Assembly (NCBI GenBank): GCA_028383925.1
Contig: JAOEWO010000018.1
Location: forward strand, 1-46,375
Length of the DNA stretch: 46,375 bases
DNA from: Winogradskyella sp.
GTDB taxonomy: Bacteria; Bacteroidota; Bacteroidia; Flavobacteriales; Flavobacteriaceae
Direction of reading: 5' to 3'
The translations under genes were made by a program, and so were the position numbers. Under the pieces are notes generated by a model, which made no database searches, was not told the DNA's origin, and was given only the letters and a program-made list of their open reading frames with translations. The stretch's first letter is position 1. Every line of letters starts with the position of its first letter. Below, in pieces: positions 32,870 to 42,418 of this stretch.

Positions 32870-34169
32870 GTTTTTCTTTAAACATATAGATAATTCTGGT
32901 CTTATTGTTTTTAGAATAGTTTTTGGTTTATTGTGTTTTTTAGAATCTGTAGGTGCTGTATTTACAGGCTGGGTAAAACGCACACTTGTAGAACCAGAAT
33001 TTACATTTTCTTTTATTGGGTTTGAGTGGCTACAACCCTTACCAGGCAATTGGATGTATGCTTATTATATTATTATGGGTGTTTTTGGACTACTTATAAT
33101 GGTGGGCTATAAGTACAGAATTAGCATGCTTATGTTTGCTTTAATGTGGACCGCCACGTATTTAATGCAAAAATCATCTTACAATAACCATTACTATTTG
33201 TTGTTTTTACTAAGCTTTTTAATGGTGCTCTTACCAGCGCATAAATATGCTTCTGTAGATGCTACACTAAACCCTAAATTAAAAGCGATATCTATGCCCA
33301 ACTGGTGCCGCTGGGTCTTTATTATACAACTCTTTATTTTATATACTTATGCCTCTACTGCAAAATTATATGGAGATTGGTTAGACAGTTCTGTTGTTGC
33401 TTTATTAATGCAAAACAAAGCCAACTACCCTATTATTGGTGAACTGCTACAAAACCCAACGTTGCATTATTTAATTGCTTACGGAGGTATTTTGTTTGAT
33501 GGTTTAATAATACCGTTGTTACTATTTAAACCCACACGTAAATACGCCTTTTTTGTTTCTATATTTTTTCACCTGTTTAATTCTATTGTTTTTCAAATTG
33601 GTATTTTTCCGTTTTTATCATTAGCATTTAGTCTTTTCTTTTTCGATTCAAAAATCATTAAAAATATAGTCTTAAAAAAGAAAATTTACTATACTGATGA
33701 CGCTTTAATAGTTCCAAAATATAGTAGTGCACTAATTTCTGTATTTACAGTTTACTTTTTAATTCATATTGCGTTGCCTTTACGTCATTATGTATTTAAA
33801 GATGATGTATTGTGGACAGAAGAGGGTCACAGACTATCGTGGCGAATGATGCTACGCGCTAAAAGCGGCAATACCTCTTTTTATGTTATAGACCAAGCTA
33901 CTAACAATGCCATACCAATAAAACTAGACAACTACCTTACCAAAAAACAACAACGCAGTGTAACTACAAAACCAGATATGATTTGGCAATTTGCACAACA
34001 TTTAAAAGAAGATTTTGCAAAACAAGGCACTAATGTGAAGGTATACGCAAGAGCTTATGTAAGCGTTAATGGCAAACCGTCTAAACAGTTAATAGACCCA
34101 AAAGTTGACCTCGCAAATGAGCCATGGCACCATTTTAAACACCACGATTGGATATTACCTTCAAAATAG
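32862..34169 (+). CDS. HTTM-domain (vitamin K-dependent gamma-carboxylase-like) membrane protein
   Basis: A 435-residue membrane protein with several hydrophobic helices between residues 10 and 300. It matches the HTTM family, the membrane part of vitamin K-dependent gamma-carboxylases: IVFRIVFGLLCFLE near the N-terminus and YASTAKLYGDWLD, whose Lys corresponds in position to the epoxidation Lys of the family (assigned by eye). The last 120 residues form a soluble region (GHRLSWRMMLRAKSGN ... PWHHFKHHDW). Bacterial members are widespread with mostly unknown substrates. It overlaps ribF by 8 bases, so it is co-transcribed. Presence in a housekeeping operon suggests a general envelope role; this is inference. 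Confidence 0.85.
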   Translation: MHKFFFKHIDNSGLIVFRIVFGLLCFLESVGAVFTGWVKRTLVEPEFTFSFIGFEWLQPLPGNWMYAYYIIMGVFGLLIMVGYKYRISMLMFALMWTATYLMQKSSYNNHYYLLFLLSFLMVLLPAHKYASVDATLNPKLKAISMPNWCRWVFIIQLFILYTYASTAKLYGDWLDSSVVALLMQNKANYPIIGELLQNPTLHYLIAYGGILFDGLIIPLLLFKPTRKYAFFVSIFFHLFNSIVFQIGIFPFLSLAFSLFFFDSKIIKNIVLKKKIYYTDDALIVPKYSSALISVFTVYFLIHIALPLRHYVFKDDVLWTEEGHRLSWRMMLRAKSGNTSFYVIDQATNNAIPIKLDNYLTKKQQRSVTTKPDMIWQFAQHLKEDFAKQGTNVKVYARAYVSVNGKPSKQLIDPKVDLANEPWHHFKHHDWILPSK

Positions 34170-34203
34170 CAACCTTTTAATTTTTATCCGTATAAAATCT
34201 TAT

Positions 34204-34211
34204 TACTTTTG
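34204..34211 (+). promoter_or_regulatory. putative promoter -7 box of serS
   Basis: TACTTTTG fits TAnnTTTG, 48 bases before the ATG at 34259. It argues against the alternative upstream start at 34211, which would lie at or before the transcription start. Confidence 0.55.
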
Positions 34212-34258
34212 TGTCTTGTTTTTACCACGCTAATAGGCGTAAAATCAAATACACAGAT

Positions 34259-35530
34259 ATGTTACAAGTAGCTTTTATAAGAGACCATAAAGACGATATA
34301 ATAAAACGTTTAACTAAACGAAATATCGATGCCACAGCCCTGATTAATGATGTTATTAATTTAGACGAAGACCGCAGAATGCTTCAAACTAAATTAGATA
34401 ATACAAAAGCCGAATCTAATGCGCTTTCTAAAGAAATCGGAAATTTATTTAAGTCTGGCGAACCTCAAAAAGCTAATATTTTAAAAGAAAAAACCACGCA
34501 ACTCAAAGAAACAACCAAAGTTTTAGAGTTAGAATTTAATGAAAAAGTAGACGCATTAAATGCATTGTTATATAAAATTCCTAATGTACCACACACCTCT
34601 GTACCTAATGGCACATCTGAAGCTGATAATGAAGAGATTTTTAGAGACGGACAGATACCTCAATTACACGATGGAGCTTTACCACACTGGGAATTAGCAA
34701 AAAAATATAACATTATAGATTTTGAATTAGGTAATAAAATTACAGGAGCAGGTTTTCCTGTTTATATAGATAAAGGTGCAAGATTACAACGTGCACTTAT
34801 CGCTTATTTTTTAGATAAAAACACAAAAGCAGGTTATACAGAATACCAATTACCACATTTAGTTAATGAAGCATCTGGCTTTGGCACTGGCCAATTACCA
34901 GATAAAGAAGGCCAAATGTACCATGTTACAGCAGATAATTTATATTTAATACCTACAGCTGAAGTCCCTGGAACTAATATTTTTAGAGATACACTTCTTA
35001 ACGAAAGCGATTTACCTGTAAGTATTACTGGCTACACGCCTTGTTTTAGAAGAGAAGCGGGTAGTTATGGTGCGCATGTAAGAGGCCTAAATCGTTTACA
35101 CCAATTTGATAAAGTAGAAATTATAAGAGTAGAGCACCCAGATAATTCTTATGATGCGTTTCATGCCATGGTTAACCATGTAAAAGATATTTTAATTGAA
35201 TTAAAATTACCTTACAGAATTTTAAAATTATGTGGTGCAGATGTCACTTTTGCATCTGCCTTAACTTACGATTTTGAGGTTTTCTCAACGGCACAAGACC
35301 GCTGGTTAGAAATTTCGTCAATTTCAAACTTTGAAACATTTCAGGCAAATCGCTTAAAATTACGTTTTAAAAATAGCGAAGGCAAAAACGAATTTTGCCA
35401 TACATTAAACGGAAGTTCTTTAGCATTGCCGAGAGTTTTAGCTGGTATTTTAGAAAATTGTCAAACTGAAGACGGTATTAAAATACCTGAAGCTTTAGTA
35501 CCCTACACTGGTTTTGACATAATCTCTTAA
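34259..35530 (+). CDS. serS: seryl-tRNA synthetase
   Basis: A 423-residue class II synthetase counted from the ATG at 34259 (MLQVAFIRDHK), the usual start of the family. The frame is open 16 codons upstream, but a promoter box overlaps that start. The N-terminal coiled-coil arm (about 1-110) binds tRNA-Ser. Class II motif 2 is visible in TPCFRREAGSYG, with the serine/ATP pocket in IPTAEVPGTN. Motif 3 lies near the C-terminus in LNGSSLALPRVLAGILE. It charges tRNA-Ser with serine in the cytoplasm. Transcribed separately from the HTTM gene (89 bases away). Confidence 0.98.
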   Translation: MLQVAFIRDHKDDIIKRLTKRNIDATALINDVINLDEDRRMLQTKLDNTKAESNALSKEIGNLFKSGEPQKANILKEKTTQLKETTKVLELEFNEKVDALNALLYKIPNVPHTSVPNGTSEADNEEIFRDGQIPQLHDGALPHWELAKKYNIIDFELGNKITGAGFPVYIDKGARLQRALIAYFLDKNTKAGYTEYQLPHLVNEASGFGTGQLPDKEGQMYHVTADNLYLIPTAEVPGTNIFRDTLLNESDLPVSITGYTPCFRREAGSYGAHVRGLNRLHQFDKVEIIRVEHPDNSYDAFHAMVNHVKDILIELKLPYRILKLCGADVTFASALTYDFEVFSTAQDRWLEISSISNFETFQANRLKLRFKNSEGKNEFCHTLNGSSLALPRVLAGILENCQTEDGIKIPEALVPYTGFDIIS

Positions 35531-35911
35531 TTCTAATCGTCTTTCAATTCATTCTGTTAAAGTTTTAGGCTATTTACCGATTTTTTTAGCACTTCTTCGT
35601 TTATTTTCGTTAATTTAGTCTCGTTCGTGGCCCCAATCTACTTAACACTATTAATTTATGAAAAATCTAAAACGAATAATTGTACTCGTTTCATTGGTTA
35701 TAACGGCTAGCAAAGTCTTATTTTAATTACCTAAAAAAACAGTACGCTAAAAAAACCGAGACAGAATAACTGAATCATTTTATAATATATAATGGTTAAT
35801 AGCACATTTATTTTGCAGGTAAAATGCCTAAACTTTTAGTTTGGGCATTTTTTTATAAAAACATTTACAATATCTACCTAGAGTAAATGTTATATTTACA
35901 AAAAGAGAGCT
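35531..35911 (+). other. intergenic stretch with orphan terminator, possible small RNA or peptide
   Basis: This 381-base gap after serS has no long frame. It contains an 18-codon open frame (35658-35714, MKNLKRIIVLVSLVI...), which resembles a truncated signal peptide, and a strong terminator at 35822-35854. The terminator is 290 bases after serS, so it may end a long serS 3' UTR or an unannotated small transcript. Confidence 0.4.
35822..35854 (+). terminator. intrinsic terminator upstream of the TPR gene
   Basis: A 12-bp stem (AAATGCCTAAAC / GTTTGGGCATTT, one T-G pair, loop TTTTA) is followed by a T-run. It ends transcription before the TPR gene. Confidence 0.85.
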
Positions 35912-37696
35912 ATGCAAAAAACGTTTTTAATTTTACTTTTTCTATTTGGGTTATGCACTACGCATGCTCAAGATAGCGAGGTTTTAGCAGATAGTTATTA
36001 TAAACGTGGTGAGTTTAAAAAAGCATTGGTTATTTACCAAAACATATATAAAGAAAAAAAGTACAATTCTAAATATTTTAAAAAAATTATTGAAACACAT
36101 CAACAACTAGAAGAGTTTGATGACGTCGAGATTTTACTAACCGAAAAATTATCTAAATCTAGAATACCAGACCTTGTTATAGAGTTGGGTTATAACTTTC
36201 AATTAAAAGACAGTTTAGAACGCGCCAAAGCGCTTTATAATGAAGCTATTTCTTTTATAGATGAAAGGCCTATTTACATTTATAAAATAGCAAAAACTTT
36301 TGAAGATCATTCTTTACTAGAGCAAGCTATAATAGTGTATGATAAAGCAAAATACTTAACACCAGACAGAAACTACAGTATTCAGTTAGCACGTATTTAC
36401 GGTGACCAAGGGAACGTAGAACAAATGTTCTCTAATTATATAGATTACATTGCTTACAAGCCTAATTATATAAGTAATATTAAACGTTCTATCAGCGATT
36501 TTATATCAGAAAATAAAACCAACGAAAACAATATTTTTTTAAGACGTTTGCTTCTAAAAAAAATACAACAACAACCCGAAATTTATTGGTACGAAATGTT
36601 AAGTTGGTTGTATGTACAAGAAAAATCATATAACAAATCCTTTATACAAGAAAAAGCCCTTTACAAACGTAACCCTGAGAGCTTAGATCGCATTATAGAA
36701 TTAGCCATAACAGCTTTACAAGATAGCGATGACCAAACATCTAAAACTATTTTTAACTATATTTTAGAAATCACACAAGATGCAACCACTGCATTAACAG
36801 CCCATCAATATATACTAGAGATAGACACTAAAAATGCAACCACCAAAGAGCTAGAACGTATAGATGAAGCGTACACCAATCTATTTAACGAGTTTGGTAA
36901 ATCTGAATTAACCATACCGCTTCAACTCGCTTATGGTAATTTTTTAGCATTTTATAAAAAAGACACCAAAACAGCAGCCGCTTTTCTTCGTAAAAGTTTA
37001 AAACTAAATATTTCAGAATTTCAACAAGGAAAAGTAAAATTACTACTTGCTGATATTTTAGTATTACAAGAAAAATTTAATGAAGCGCTTATTTTCTATT
37101 CTCAAATTCAAATGAATTTAAAGAATAGTACCATGTCTCAAGAAGCACGTTTTAAAGTTGCAAAAACAAGTTATTATAAAGGAGATTTTGATTGGGCAGA
37201 ATCTCAACTTAAAATTTTAAAATCATCAACCTCGCAACTTATTGCAAATGATGCACTAGATCTAAAACTATTAATCTCTGATAATAAATATGAAGACAGC
37301 ACACAAACCGCTTTAAAATATTATGCCAAAGCAGATTTGTTTGACTTTCAAAACAGAACAGATGAAGCTATTTCTTTATTAGATAAAATTCTGCAAGACC
37401 ATAAGGGCGAAAGTATTACCGACCAAACACTCTACAAACAAGCCCAACTTTTCGAAAAGAAAAAACAATACTCTAAAGCCGAAACTAATTATTTAGCAAT
37501 TATAAAAGATTACAACGAAGATATTTTAGCAGATGATGCACATTACCACTTAGCAGAACTTTACAATACACATTTGGCTAAACCTGAAGAAGCAAAATTA
37601 TTATACGAGAAAATTATTTTTGAGTTTCAAGACAGCATCTATTTTATAGAAGCCCGAAAGAAGTTTAGAATGCTAAGGGGAGATACTATTAATTAG
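35912..37696 (+). CDS. secreted/periplasmic tetratricopeptide repeat protein
   Basis: A 594-residue protein with a Sec signal peptide (cleavage after THAQ) and TPR-like helical repeats along its length: YYKRGEFKKALVIYQNIYKE, RAKALYNEAISF, QAIIVYDKAKYL near the N-terminus and KAETNYLAIIKDYNEDILADDAHYHLAELYN near the C-terminus. The C-terminal part resembles the TPR repeats of YbgF/BamD-like envelope proteins. It probably scaffolds protein contacts in the periplasm. No enzymatic motif is seen. The upstream box TATATTTA (35891-35898) is one base off the promoter consensus. Confidence 0.85.
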   Translation: MQKTFLILLFLFGLCTTHAQDSEVLADSYYKRGEFKKALVIYQNIYKEKKYNSKYFKKIIETHQQLEEFDDVEILLTEKLSKSRIPDLVIELGYNFQLKDSLERAKALYNEAISFIDERPIYIYKIAKTFEDHSLLEQAIIVYDKAKYLTPDRNYSIQLARIYGDQGNVEQMFSNYIDYIAYKPNYISNIKRSISDFISENKTNENNIFLRRLLLKKIQQQPEIYWYEMLSWLYVQEKSYNKSFIQEKALYKRNPESLDRIIELAITALQDSDDQTSKTIFNYILEITQDATTALTAHQYILEIDTKNATTKELERIDEAYTNLFNEFGKSELTIPLQLAYGNFLAFYKKDTKTAAAFLRKSLKLNISEFQQGKVKLLLADILVLQEKFNEALIFYSQIQMNLKNSTMSQEARFKVAKTSYYKGDFDWAESQLKILKSSTSQLIANDALDLKLLISDNKYEDSTQTALKYYAKADLFDFQNRTDEAISLLDKILQDHKGESITDQTLYKQAQLFEKKKQYSKAETNYLAIIKDYNEDILADDAHYHLAELYNTHLAKPEEAKLLYEKIIFEFQDSIYFIEARKKFRMLRGDTIN

Positions 37697-37707
37697 GCAC
37701 TAATTCA

Positions 37708-37715
37708 TACTTTTG
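37708..37715 (+). promoter_or_regulatory. putative promoter -7 box of the DUF4286 gene
   Basis: TACTTTTG fits TAnnTTTG, 29 bases before the ATG at 37744. Confidence 0.45.
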
Positions 37716-37743
37716 TAGCTCAATTAAATCTTTAGCATTAAAA

Positions 37744-38064
37744 ATGATTATATACAACGTTACGCTTAACATAGATAAAAGCATTACCAAAGACTGGTTG
37801 GTTTGGATAAAAGAACACATCCCACAAGTATTAGCCACAGGTAAGTTTACAGAAGCAAAATTAACCAAAGTTTTAGTTGAAGATGATGAGGCAGACACTT
37901 ACTCTATTCAATACAGAGCAACATCTAGAGAAGCTTTAGATTCTTATTATGCAGAGCATGCAGAGCGCTTAAAAAAAGAAGGCTTAATGCGCTTTGCAGA
38001 CAAAGTGTTAGCTTTTAGAACAGAACTAGAAATTGTAGATGAATACGCTGTAAATTTCAAATAA
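37744..38064 (+). CDS. DUF4286 family protein
   Basis: A 106-residue cytoplasmic protein starting MIIYNVTLNIDKSI, with YSIQYRATSREALDSYYAEHA and LAFRTELEIVDEY. It has a compact ferredoxin-like alpha/beta pattern typical of DUF4286, a family common in Bacteroidota and of unknown role. It is followed 115 bases later by rsmA, an arrangement I believe is common in flavobacteria. No catalytic motif is visible. Confidence 0.8.
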   Translation: MIIYNVTLNIDKSITKDWLVWIKEHIPQVLATGKFTEAKLTKVLVEDDEADTYSIQYRATSREALDSYYAEHAERLKKEGLMRFADKVLAFRTELEIVDEYAVNFK

Positions 38065-38179
38065 TAATTAATTAAAAACAAAGGCTTTTAAAACCAATGG
38101 CTAATTTATTTGCGGTTTTAGCTTGGCTTCATTTTTATTATTTCTATCTTTAAAAAAACCTCAAAACCTATCTTAATAC

Positions 38180-38968
38180 GTGGCAAATCAATACCAAGTA
38201 AAAGCAAAAAAACATCTAGGTCAACACTTTTTAGAAGACGAAACTATTGCGCAAAAAATTGCAGATAACTTATCTCTAGAAGGTTATGATGATATTTTAG
38301 AGATTGGCCCTGGTATGGGAGTTTTAACTAAGTACCTTCTAAAAAAAGACACCACTACCCATGTTATAGAAATAGATACTGAGTCTGTTGTGTATCTGAA
38401 AAATAACTTCTTAAATCTAGCGGATAGAATTATTGAAAAAGATTTTTTAAAATTCGACTTAAGTCTCGTTTTTAAAGACAAACCTTTTGCTATAATTGGT
38501 AATTTTCCATACAATATATCATCTCAAATTCTATTTAAAACTTTAGAATTACGTCATCAAATTCCAGAGTTTTCTGGTATGTTTCAAAAAGAAGTTGCCC
38601 TAAGAATTTGCTCTAAAGAAGGCTCTAAAGTCTATGGTATTTTATCTGTACTAACACAAGCATTCTACAATGCCGAATATTTATTTACAGTACCACCAAC
38701 AGTTTTTACCCCACCACCTAGAGTAGACTCTGGCGTGCTTTTTCTAAAACGTAAAGCCAACTTTAAATTATCTTGCGATGAAAAACTATTTTTTCGTGTG
38801 GTAAAAACGGGTTTTCAACAACGTAGAAAAACACTTCGTAATAGTTTAAAAACATTCAATCTTTCGGATAATTTAAAAGCAAATACTATATTTGGTCAAC
38901 GGCCAGAACAATTAAGCGTTACCCAGTTTATTGCGCTGACAACGCTTATTCAAAATGATATAGATTAA
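38180..38968 (+). CDS. rsmA: 16S rRNA (adenine1518/1519-N6,N6)-dimethyltransferase
   Basis: A 262-residue KsgA/RsmA enzyme that dimethylates two adenosines in helix 45 of 16S rRNA during ribosome assembly. It has [12 protein letters not shown] at the N-terminus, the SAM-binding [12 protein letters not shown], an acidic VIEID, and the catalytic [11 protein letters not shown] motif. The C-terminal helical domain contains [14 protein letters not shown]. The start is GTG at 38180 (GTG GCA AAT), since no ATG is present before the conserved N-terminus. Length is normal. Confidence 0.97.
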   Translation: MANQYQVKAKKHLGQHFLEDETIAQKIADNLSLEGYDDILEIGPGMGVLTKYLLKKDTTTHVIEIDTESVVYLKNNFLNLADRIIEKDFLKFDLSLVFKDKPFAIIGNFPYNISSQILFKTLELRHQIPEFSGMFQKEVALRICSKEGSKVYGILSVLTQAFYNAEYLFTVPPTVFTPPPRVDSGVLFLKRKANFKLSCDEKLFFRVVKTGFQQRRKTLRNSLKTFNLSDNLKANTIFGQRPEQLSVTQFIALTTLIQNDID

Positions 38969-39051
38969 TACAAAAATGACATCTACAGCTTGGCAAAAAA
39001 AATTAAAAAAATTTTAAACCATGCTAAAAAGACACCTAGATAATACCTAAA

Positions 39052-40422
39052 GTGGAAGACATTCAAGATAACATACAATTTCAGCTTTCTAATGAGCTCA
39101 TTGAAAAAGTAGAAATTCTGGTCGAAGACAAAAACGACAAAGAATTAAAACTACTACTCAACGAGTACCATTATGCGGATATAGCAGAGATTTTAGATGA
39201 GTTAGATGTTGAAGATTCGGTCTATGTGATAAAACTTTTAGATTCGGGTTTAACGTCTGATATTTTAATGGAACTCGATGAAGACAATCGAGAAGATATC
39301 TTAAAGCATCTTTCTGCAAAAGAAATTGCAGAAGAGGTTGAAGAGTTAGACACAGATGATGCTGCAGATATTATTGCCGAATTACCAGAAAATCGTCAAG
39401 CCGAAGTTATATCTCAAATTGAAGATGAAGAGCATAGAGATGAAATAACCGAACTACTAACCTACGATGACGACACTGCTGGTAGCCTTATGGCTAAAGA
39501 ATTAGTTAAAGTTTATGAAACTTGGACTGTTGCAGGTTGCTTACGTAGAATAAGAGGGCAAGCTAAAGAGGTAAAGCGTGTACACTCTATATACGTAGTA
39601 GATAAAAAAGAAAAACTAATTGGCCGTCTATCTTTAAAAGACTTAATTGTAGCTAAAAGCGATCAAAAAATATCTGAAATATCTAATAGTAATGTAGACT
39701 ATGTTAATGTAAATGAAGACGTAGAAGATGTTGCTAAAATTATGGCTAAATACGATTTAGAAGCCATACCTGTAGTTAATGAAAACCAAACCCTTTTAGG
39801 CCGTATAACTATTGATGATATTGTAGATGTTTTAAAAGAAGAGGCCGAAAAAGATTACCAATTAGCGGCAGGTATTACACAAGACGTAGAGGCAGATGAC
39901 AGTGTTTGGGAACTTACAAAAGCTAGACTCCCTTGGCTTGTGCTTGGCCTATTTGGCGGCTTAGGTAGTGTATTTATAATGAAAGGTTTTGAAAACGTAA
40001 TGCAAACCGTACCTTCATTATTCTTTTACACACCACTTATAGCAGCAATGGCAGGAAACGTTGGTGTACAATCTAGCGCAATTATTGTACAAGGTATTGC
40101 AAATGATAATGTAAAAGGCAGTATAGGAAATAGATTATTAAAAGAAATAGGACTCAGCCTTATTAACGGACTTGCTTTAGCATTTTTAGTAATACTATTT
40201 GGCTTTATTATTAAACAAGATCTTACCGAAAGTATAGCCATAGCCGTGTCTATGATGTCTGTAATTGTTGTTGCAGCTTTAGTTGGTACTTTTGTACCAA
40301 TTATACTAGACAAACGCGGTATTGACCCAGCAATTGCTACAGGGCCATTTATAACCACAAGTAATGATATTTTAGGTATCTATTTATTCTTTGTACTTTC
40401 TGGCTTAATCATTGGATTTTAA
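39052..40422 (+). CDS. mgtE: MgtE family magnesium transporter
   Basis: A 456-residue MgtE. The N-domain (about 1-130) has the helical repeats ADIAEILDELDVED and DDAADIIAELPENRQ. Two CBS domains follow (about 135-260), then five membrane helices (about 285-456). The membrane part has PLIAAMAGNVGVQSS lining the pore and the STNDxxG-like TTSNDILGIYLFF segment with the ion-binding Asp. It imports Mg2+, gated by cytosolic Mg2+ at the N/CBS domains. The start is GTG at 39052. It follows rsmA by 83 bases and precedes the cupin by 3 bases. Confidence 0.96.
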   Translation: MEDIQDNIQFQLSNELIEKVEILVEDKNDKELKLLLNEYHYADIAEILDELDVEDSVYVIKLLDSGLTSDILMELDEDNREDILKHLSAKEIAEEVEELDTDDAADIIAELPENRQAEVISQIEDEEHRDEITELLTYDDDTAGSLMAKELVKVYETWTVAGCLRRIRGQAKEVKRVHSIYVVDKKEKLIGRLSLKDLIVAKSDQKISEISNSNVDYVNVNEDVEDVAKIMAKYDLEAIPVVNENQTLLGRITIDDIVDVLKEEAEKDYQLAAGITQDVEADDSVWELTKARLPWLVLGLFGGLGSVFIMKGFENVMQTVPSLFFYTPLIAAMAGNVGVQSSAIIVQGIANDNVKGSIGNRLLKEIGLSLINGLALAFLVILFGFIIKQDLTESIAIAVSMMSVIVVAALVGTFVPIILDKRGIDPAIATGPFITTSNDILGIYLFFVLSGLIIGF

Positions 40423-40425
40423 ATT

Positions 40426-40791
40426 ATGAAACCCATAAATATTACCCAAAAATTTACAAAATTTAGCAAAAATTGGCATCCACACCAGATTGCTATTGTA
40501 GATGACATGCAAGTTATACTAGCCAAACTTAAAGGCGAATTTGTTTGGCATAGCCATGCTAACGAGGATGAACTTTTTCAGGTCATAAAAGGCACATTAC
40601 ACATGCAGTTTAGAGATAGAACAGAAATTATAAATGAAGGTGAACTTATTGTAGTGCCAAAAGGTGTTGAACATAACCCCACAACTAAAAATAACGAAGA
40701 AGTACATGTGCTTTTGTTTGAAAAACTAAATACAGCGCATACTGGTAATGTACAACATGAGCGCACACAAACCGAATATCCTAAGATTTGA
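40426..40791 (+). CDS. small cupin-domain protein
   Basis: A 121-residue single-domain cupin. Candidate metal ligands are in WHSHANEDELFQV (His-x-His and Glu) and the later GVEHNP, with the GELIVVPKG turn typical of the fold. Substrate is unknown; such proteins may be isomerases, dioxygenases or sensors. It starts 3 bases after mgtE, and its TGA overlaps the TTG start of the following dehydrogenase, so the three genes form an operon. Confidence 0.85.
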   Translation: MKPINITQKFTKFSKNWHPHQIAIVDDMQVILAKLKGEFVWHSHANEDELFQVIKGTLHMQFRDRTEIINEGELIVVPKGVEHNPTTKNNEEVHVLLFEKLNTAHTGNVQHERTQTEYPKI

Positions 40792-41726
40792 AAATTCTAC
40801 ACCTAGATAACAACCACCCTCTGCTTCTAAATCAACTTAACGATTTAGGTTACACCAACCACCAAGACTTTAAATCTTCAAAAGAAGAAATTGAAACTAA
40901 AATAGCAGCATACGATGGTATCATAATACGGAGTCGTTTTTCAATTGACCAACAATTTTTAGATGCTGCTAGAAATCTAAAATTTATTGGTCGTGTAGGT
41001 GCAGGTTTAGAAAATATAGATTGCGACTATGCAAAACAAAAAGGTGTACATCTTATCGCTGCACCAGAAGGCAATAGAAACGCGGTTGGTGAACATACCC
41101 TTGGTATGTTGTTATCGTTATTTAATAAACTAAATAAGGCCGACAAAGACGTACGCAATGGCAATTGGTTAAGAGAAGACAATCGCGGATTAGAACTCGA
41201 TGGTAAAACCGTTGGGCTTATAGGCTACGGCAATATGGGCAAAGCCTTCGCAAAGAAATTAAGAGGTTTTAACGTTACCGTTTTGTGCTACGATATAAAA
41301 CCAAATGTTGGAGACGAGAATGCTACGCAAGTCTCATTAGAAGCACTTCAATGTAATGCAGATGTTTTAAGTTTACATACACCGCAGACACCATTAACTG
41401 TAAATATGGTGAACTCAGAATTTATCTCTGACTTTAAAAAACCATTTTGGCTAATTAATACAGCTCGTGGTAAAAGTGTCGTTACTATAGATTTAGTTAG
41501 TGCGCTAAAATCAGCTAAAATTCTTGGAGCAGGCCTCGATGTTTTAGAATATGAAAAATCATCTTTTGAGAATTTATTTGCTTCAAACCATATGCCAGAA
41601 GCTTTTAAATATCTTATCACAGCAGAAAATGTTTTACTAACACCTCATGTAGCAGGCTGGACGGTTGAAAGCAATATAAAACTAGCACAAACTATTGTAG
41701 ATAAAATAAAAGCAAAATTTTGCTAA
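40788..41726 (+). CDS. D-isomer-specific 2-hydroxyacid dehydrogenase, SerA-like (TTG start)
   Basis: A 312-residue dehydrogenase of the phosphoglycerate dehydrogenase family. The substrate domain starts with IIIRSRFSID and RVGAGLENIDCDYA. The Rossmann domain has VGLIGYGNMGKAFA. Catalytic residues are the Arg of INTARGK, the Glu in the GLDVLEYE region, and the His of TPHVAGW. It oxidises a D-2-hydroxyacid with NAD, possibly 3-phosphoglycerate in serine synthesis; the lack of a C-terminal ACT domain leaves this open. The TTG start overlaps the cupin stop (TTGA), so translation is coupled. Confidence 0.9.
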   Translation: MKILHLDNNHPLLLNQLNDLGYTNHQDFKSSKEEIETKIAAYDGIIIRSRFSIDQQFLDAARNLKFIGRVGAGLENIDCDYAKQKGVHLIAAPEGNRNAVGEHTLGMLLSLFNKLNKADKDVRNGNWLREDNRGLELDGKTVGLIGYGNMGKAFAKKLRGFNVTVLCYDIKPNVGDENATQVSLEALQCNADVLSLHTPQTPLTVNMVNSEFISDFKKPFWLINTARGKSVVTIDLVSALKSAKILGAGLDVLEYEKSSFENLFASNHMPEAFKYLITAENVLLTPHVAGWTVESNIKLAQTIVDKIKAKFC

Positions 41727-41752
41727 CTTACAGTGTTAATAAACTGTATTAA

Positions 41753-42208
41753 ATGACAACTCTAACCACAATACCAAAAGACTACATAGCACAACTACCC
41801 GAAGAGCGCAAAGCTGCCATTACCAAGCTACACGAGCTTATTAAAAAACACATGCCAAAAGGTTTAGAAGCAGGTATAAGTTATGGAATGTTAGCCTATT
41901 ATGTGCCAAAATCTATCTATCCGGCTGGTTATCATTGCAAACCCTTTCCACCTTTACCCTTTATTAATCTTGCCTCGCAAAAAAACTTTATTGCACTCTA
42001 TCATTCTGGTATGTATGCAAAAAAAGAACTGTACGACTGGTTTGTTGCTGAATATCCTAAACACGCTAAGTACAAATTAGACATGGGTAAAAGTTGTGTG
42101 CGATTCAAAAAAATAGATGATATCCCTTACGATTTAATTGCAGAGCTTATGGGTAAAATGTCTGTTAAAGAGTGGATTGATATTTATGAAAAATCTATAA
42201 AAAAATAA
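41753..42208 (+). CDS. DUF1801 family protein
   Basis: A 151-residue cytoplasmic protein of the DUF1801/YdhG-like fold: YIAQLPEERKAAITKLHELI, the EAGISYGMLAYY core, and SQKNFIALYHSGMYA. The C-terminus ends MGKSCVRFKKIDDIPYDLI, typical of the family (related in fold to frataxin-like proteins). Function is unknown. It stands 26 bases after the dehydrogenase. Confidence 0.85.
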   Translation: MTTLTTIPKDYIAQLPEERKAAITKLHELIKKHMPKGLEAGISYGMLAYYVPKSIYPAGYHCKPFPPLPFINLASQKNFIALYHSGMYAKKELYDWFVAEYPKHAKYKLDMGKSCVRFKKIDDIPYDLIAELMGKMSVKEWIDIYEKSIKK

Positions 42209-42313
42209 AATCCTTAATTTGAGATTTTAACATGTTTTATATAAACACTGAGCTGTGGTTACTGAGCGAGAACAAAGTGAGACGATAAAACGAGTCTAAA
42301 AACAACTACTTCT

Positions 42314-42337
42314 TGCAAGGTTTATAAAAACCTTGTA
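42314..42337. repeat. small intergenic palindrome
   Basis: TGCAAGGTTT and AAACCTTGTA pair around ATAA (one G-T pair). There is no T-run on the plus strand. It lies in the 210-base gap between the DUF1801 and VOC genes and is similar in style to the repeat at 8056-8110. Palindromes of this AAGGTTT...AAACCTT kind recur between genes of flavobacteria by recollection. Confidence 0.55.
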
Positions 42338-42418
42338 GGTATATAATTTAATAATTCTCAGGACTATCATTCATGAGATCCTAAAATAAATTTAGGGTAA
42401 AAATAAATTCAGAATAAA

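Noticed and set aside
34211..34258. Upstream start of serS
   Set aside because: The extra 16 residues are not family-like and a promoter box overlaps this position.
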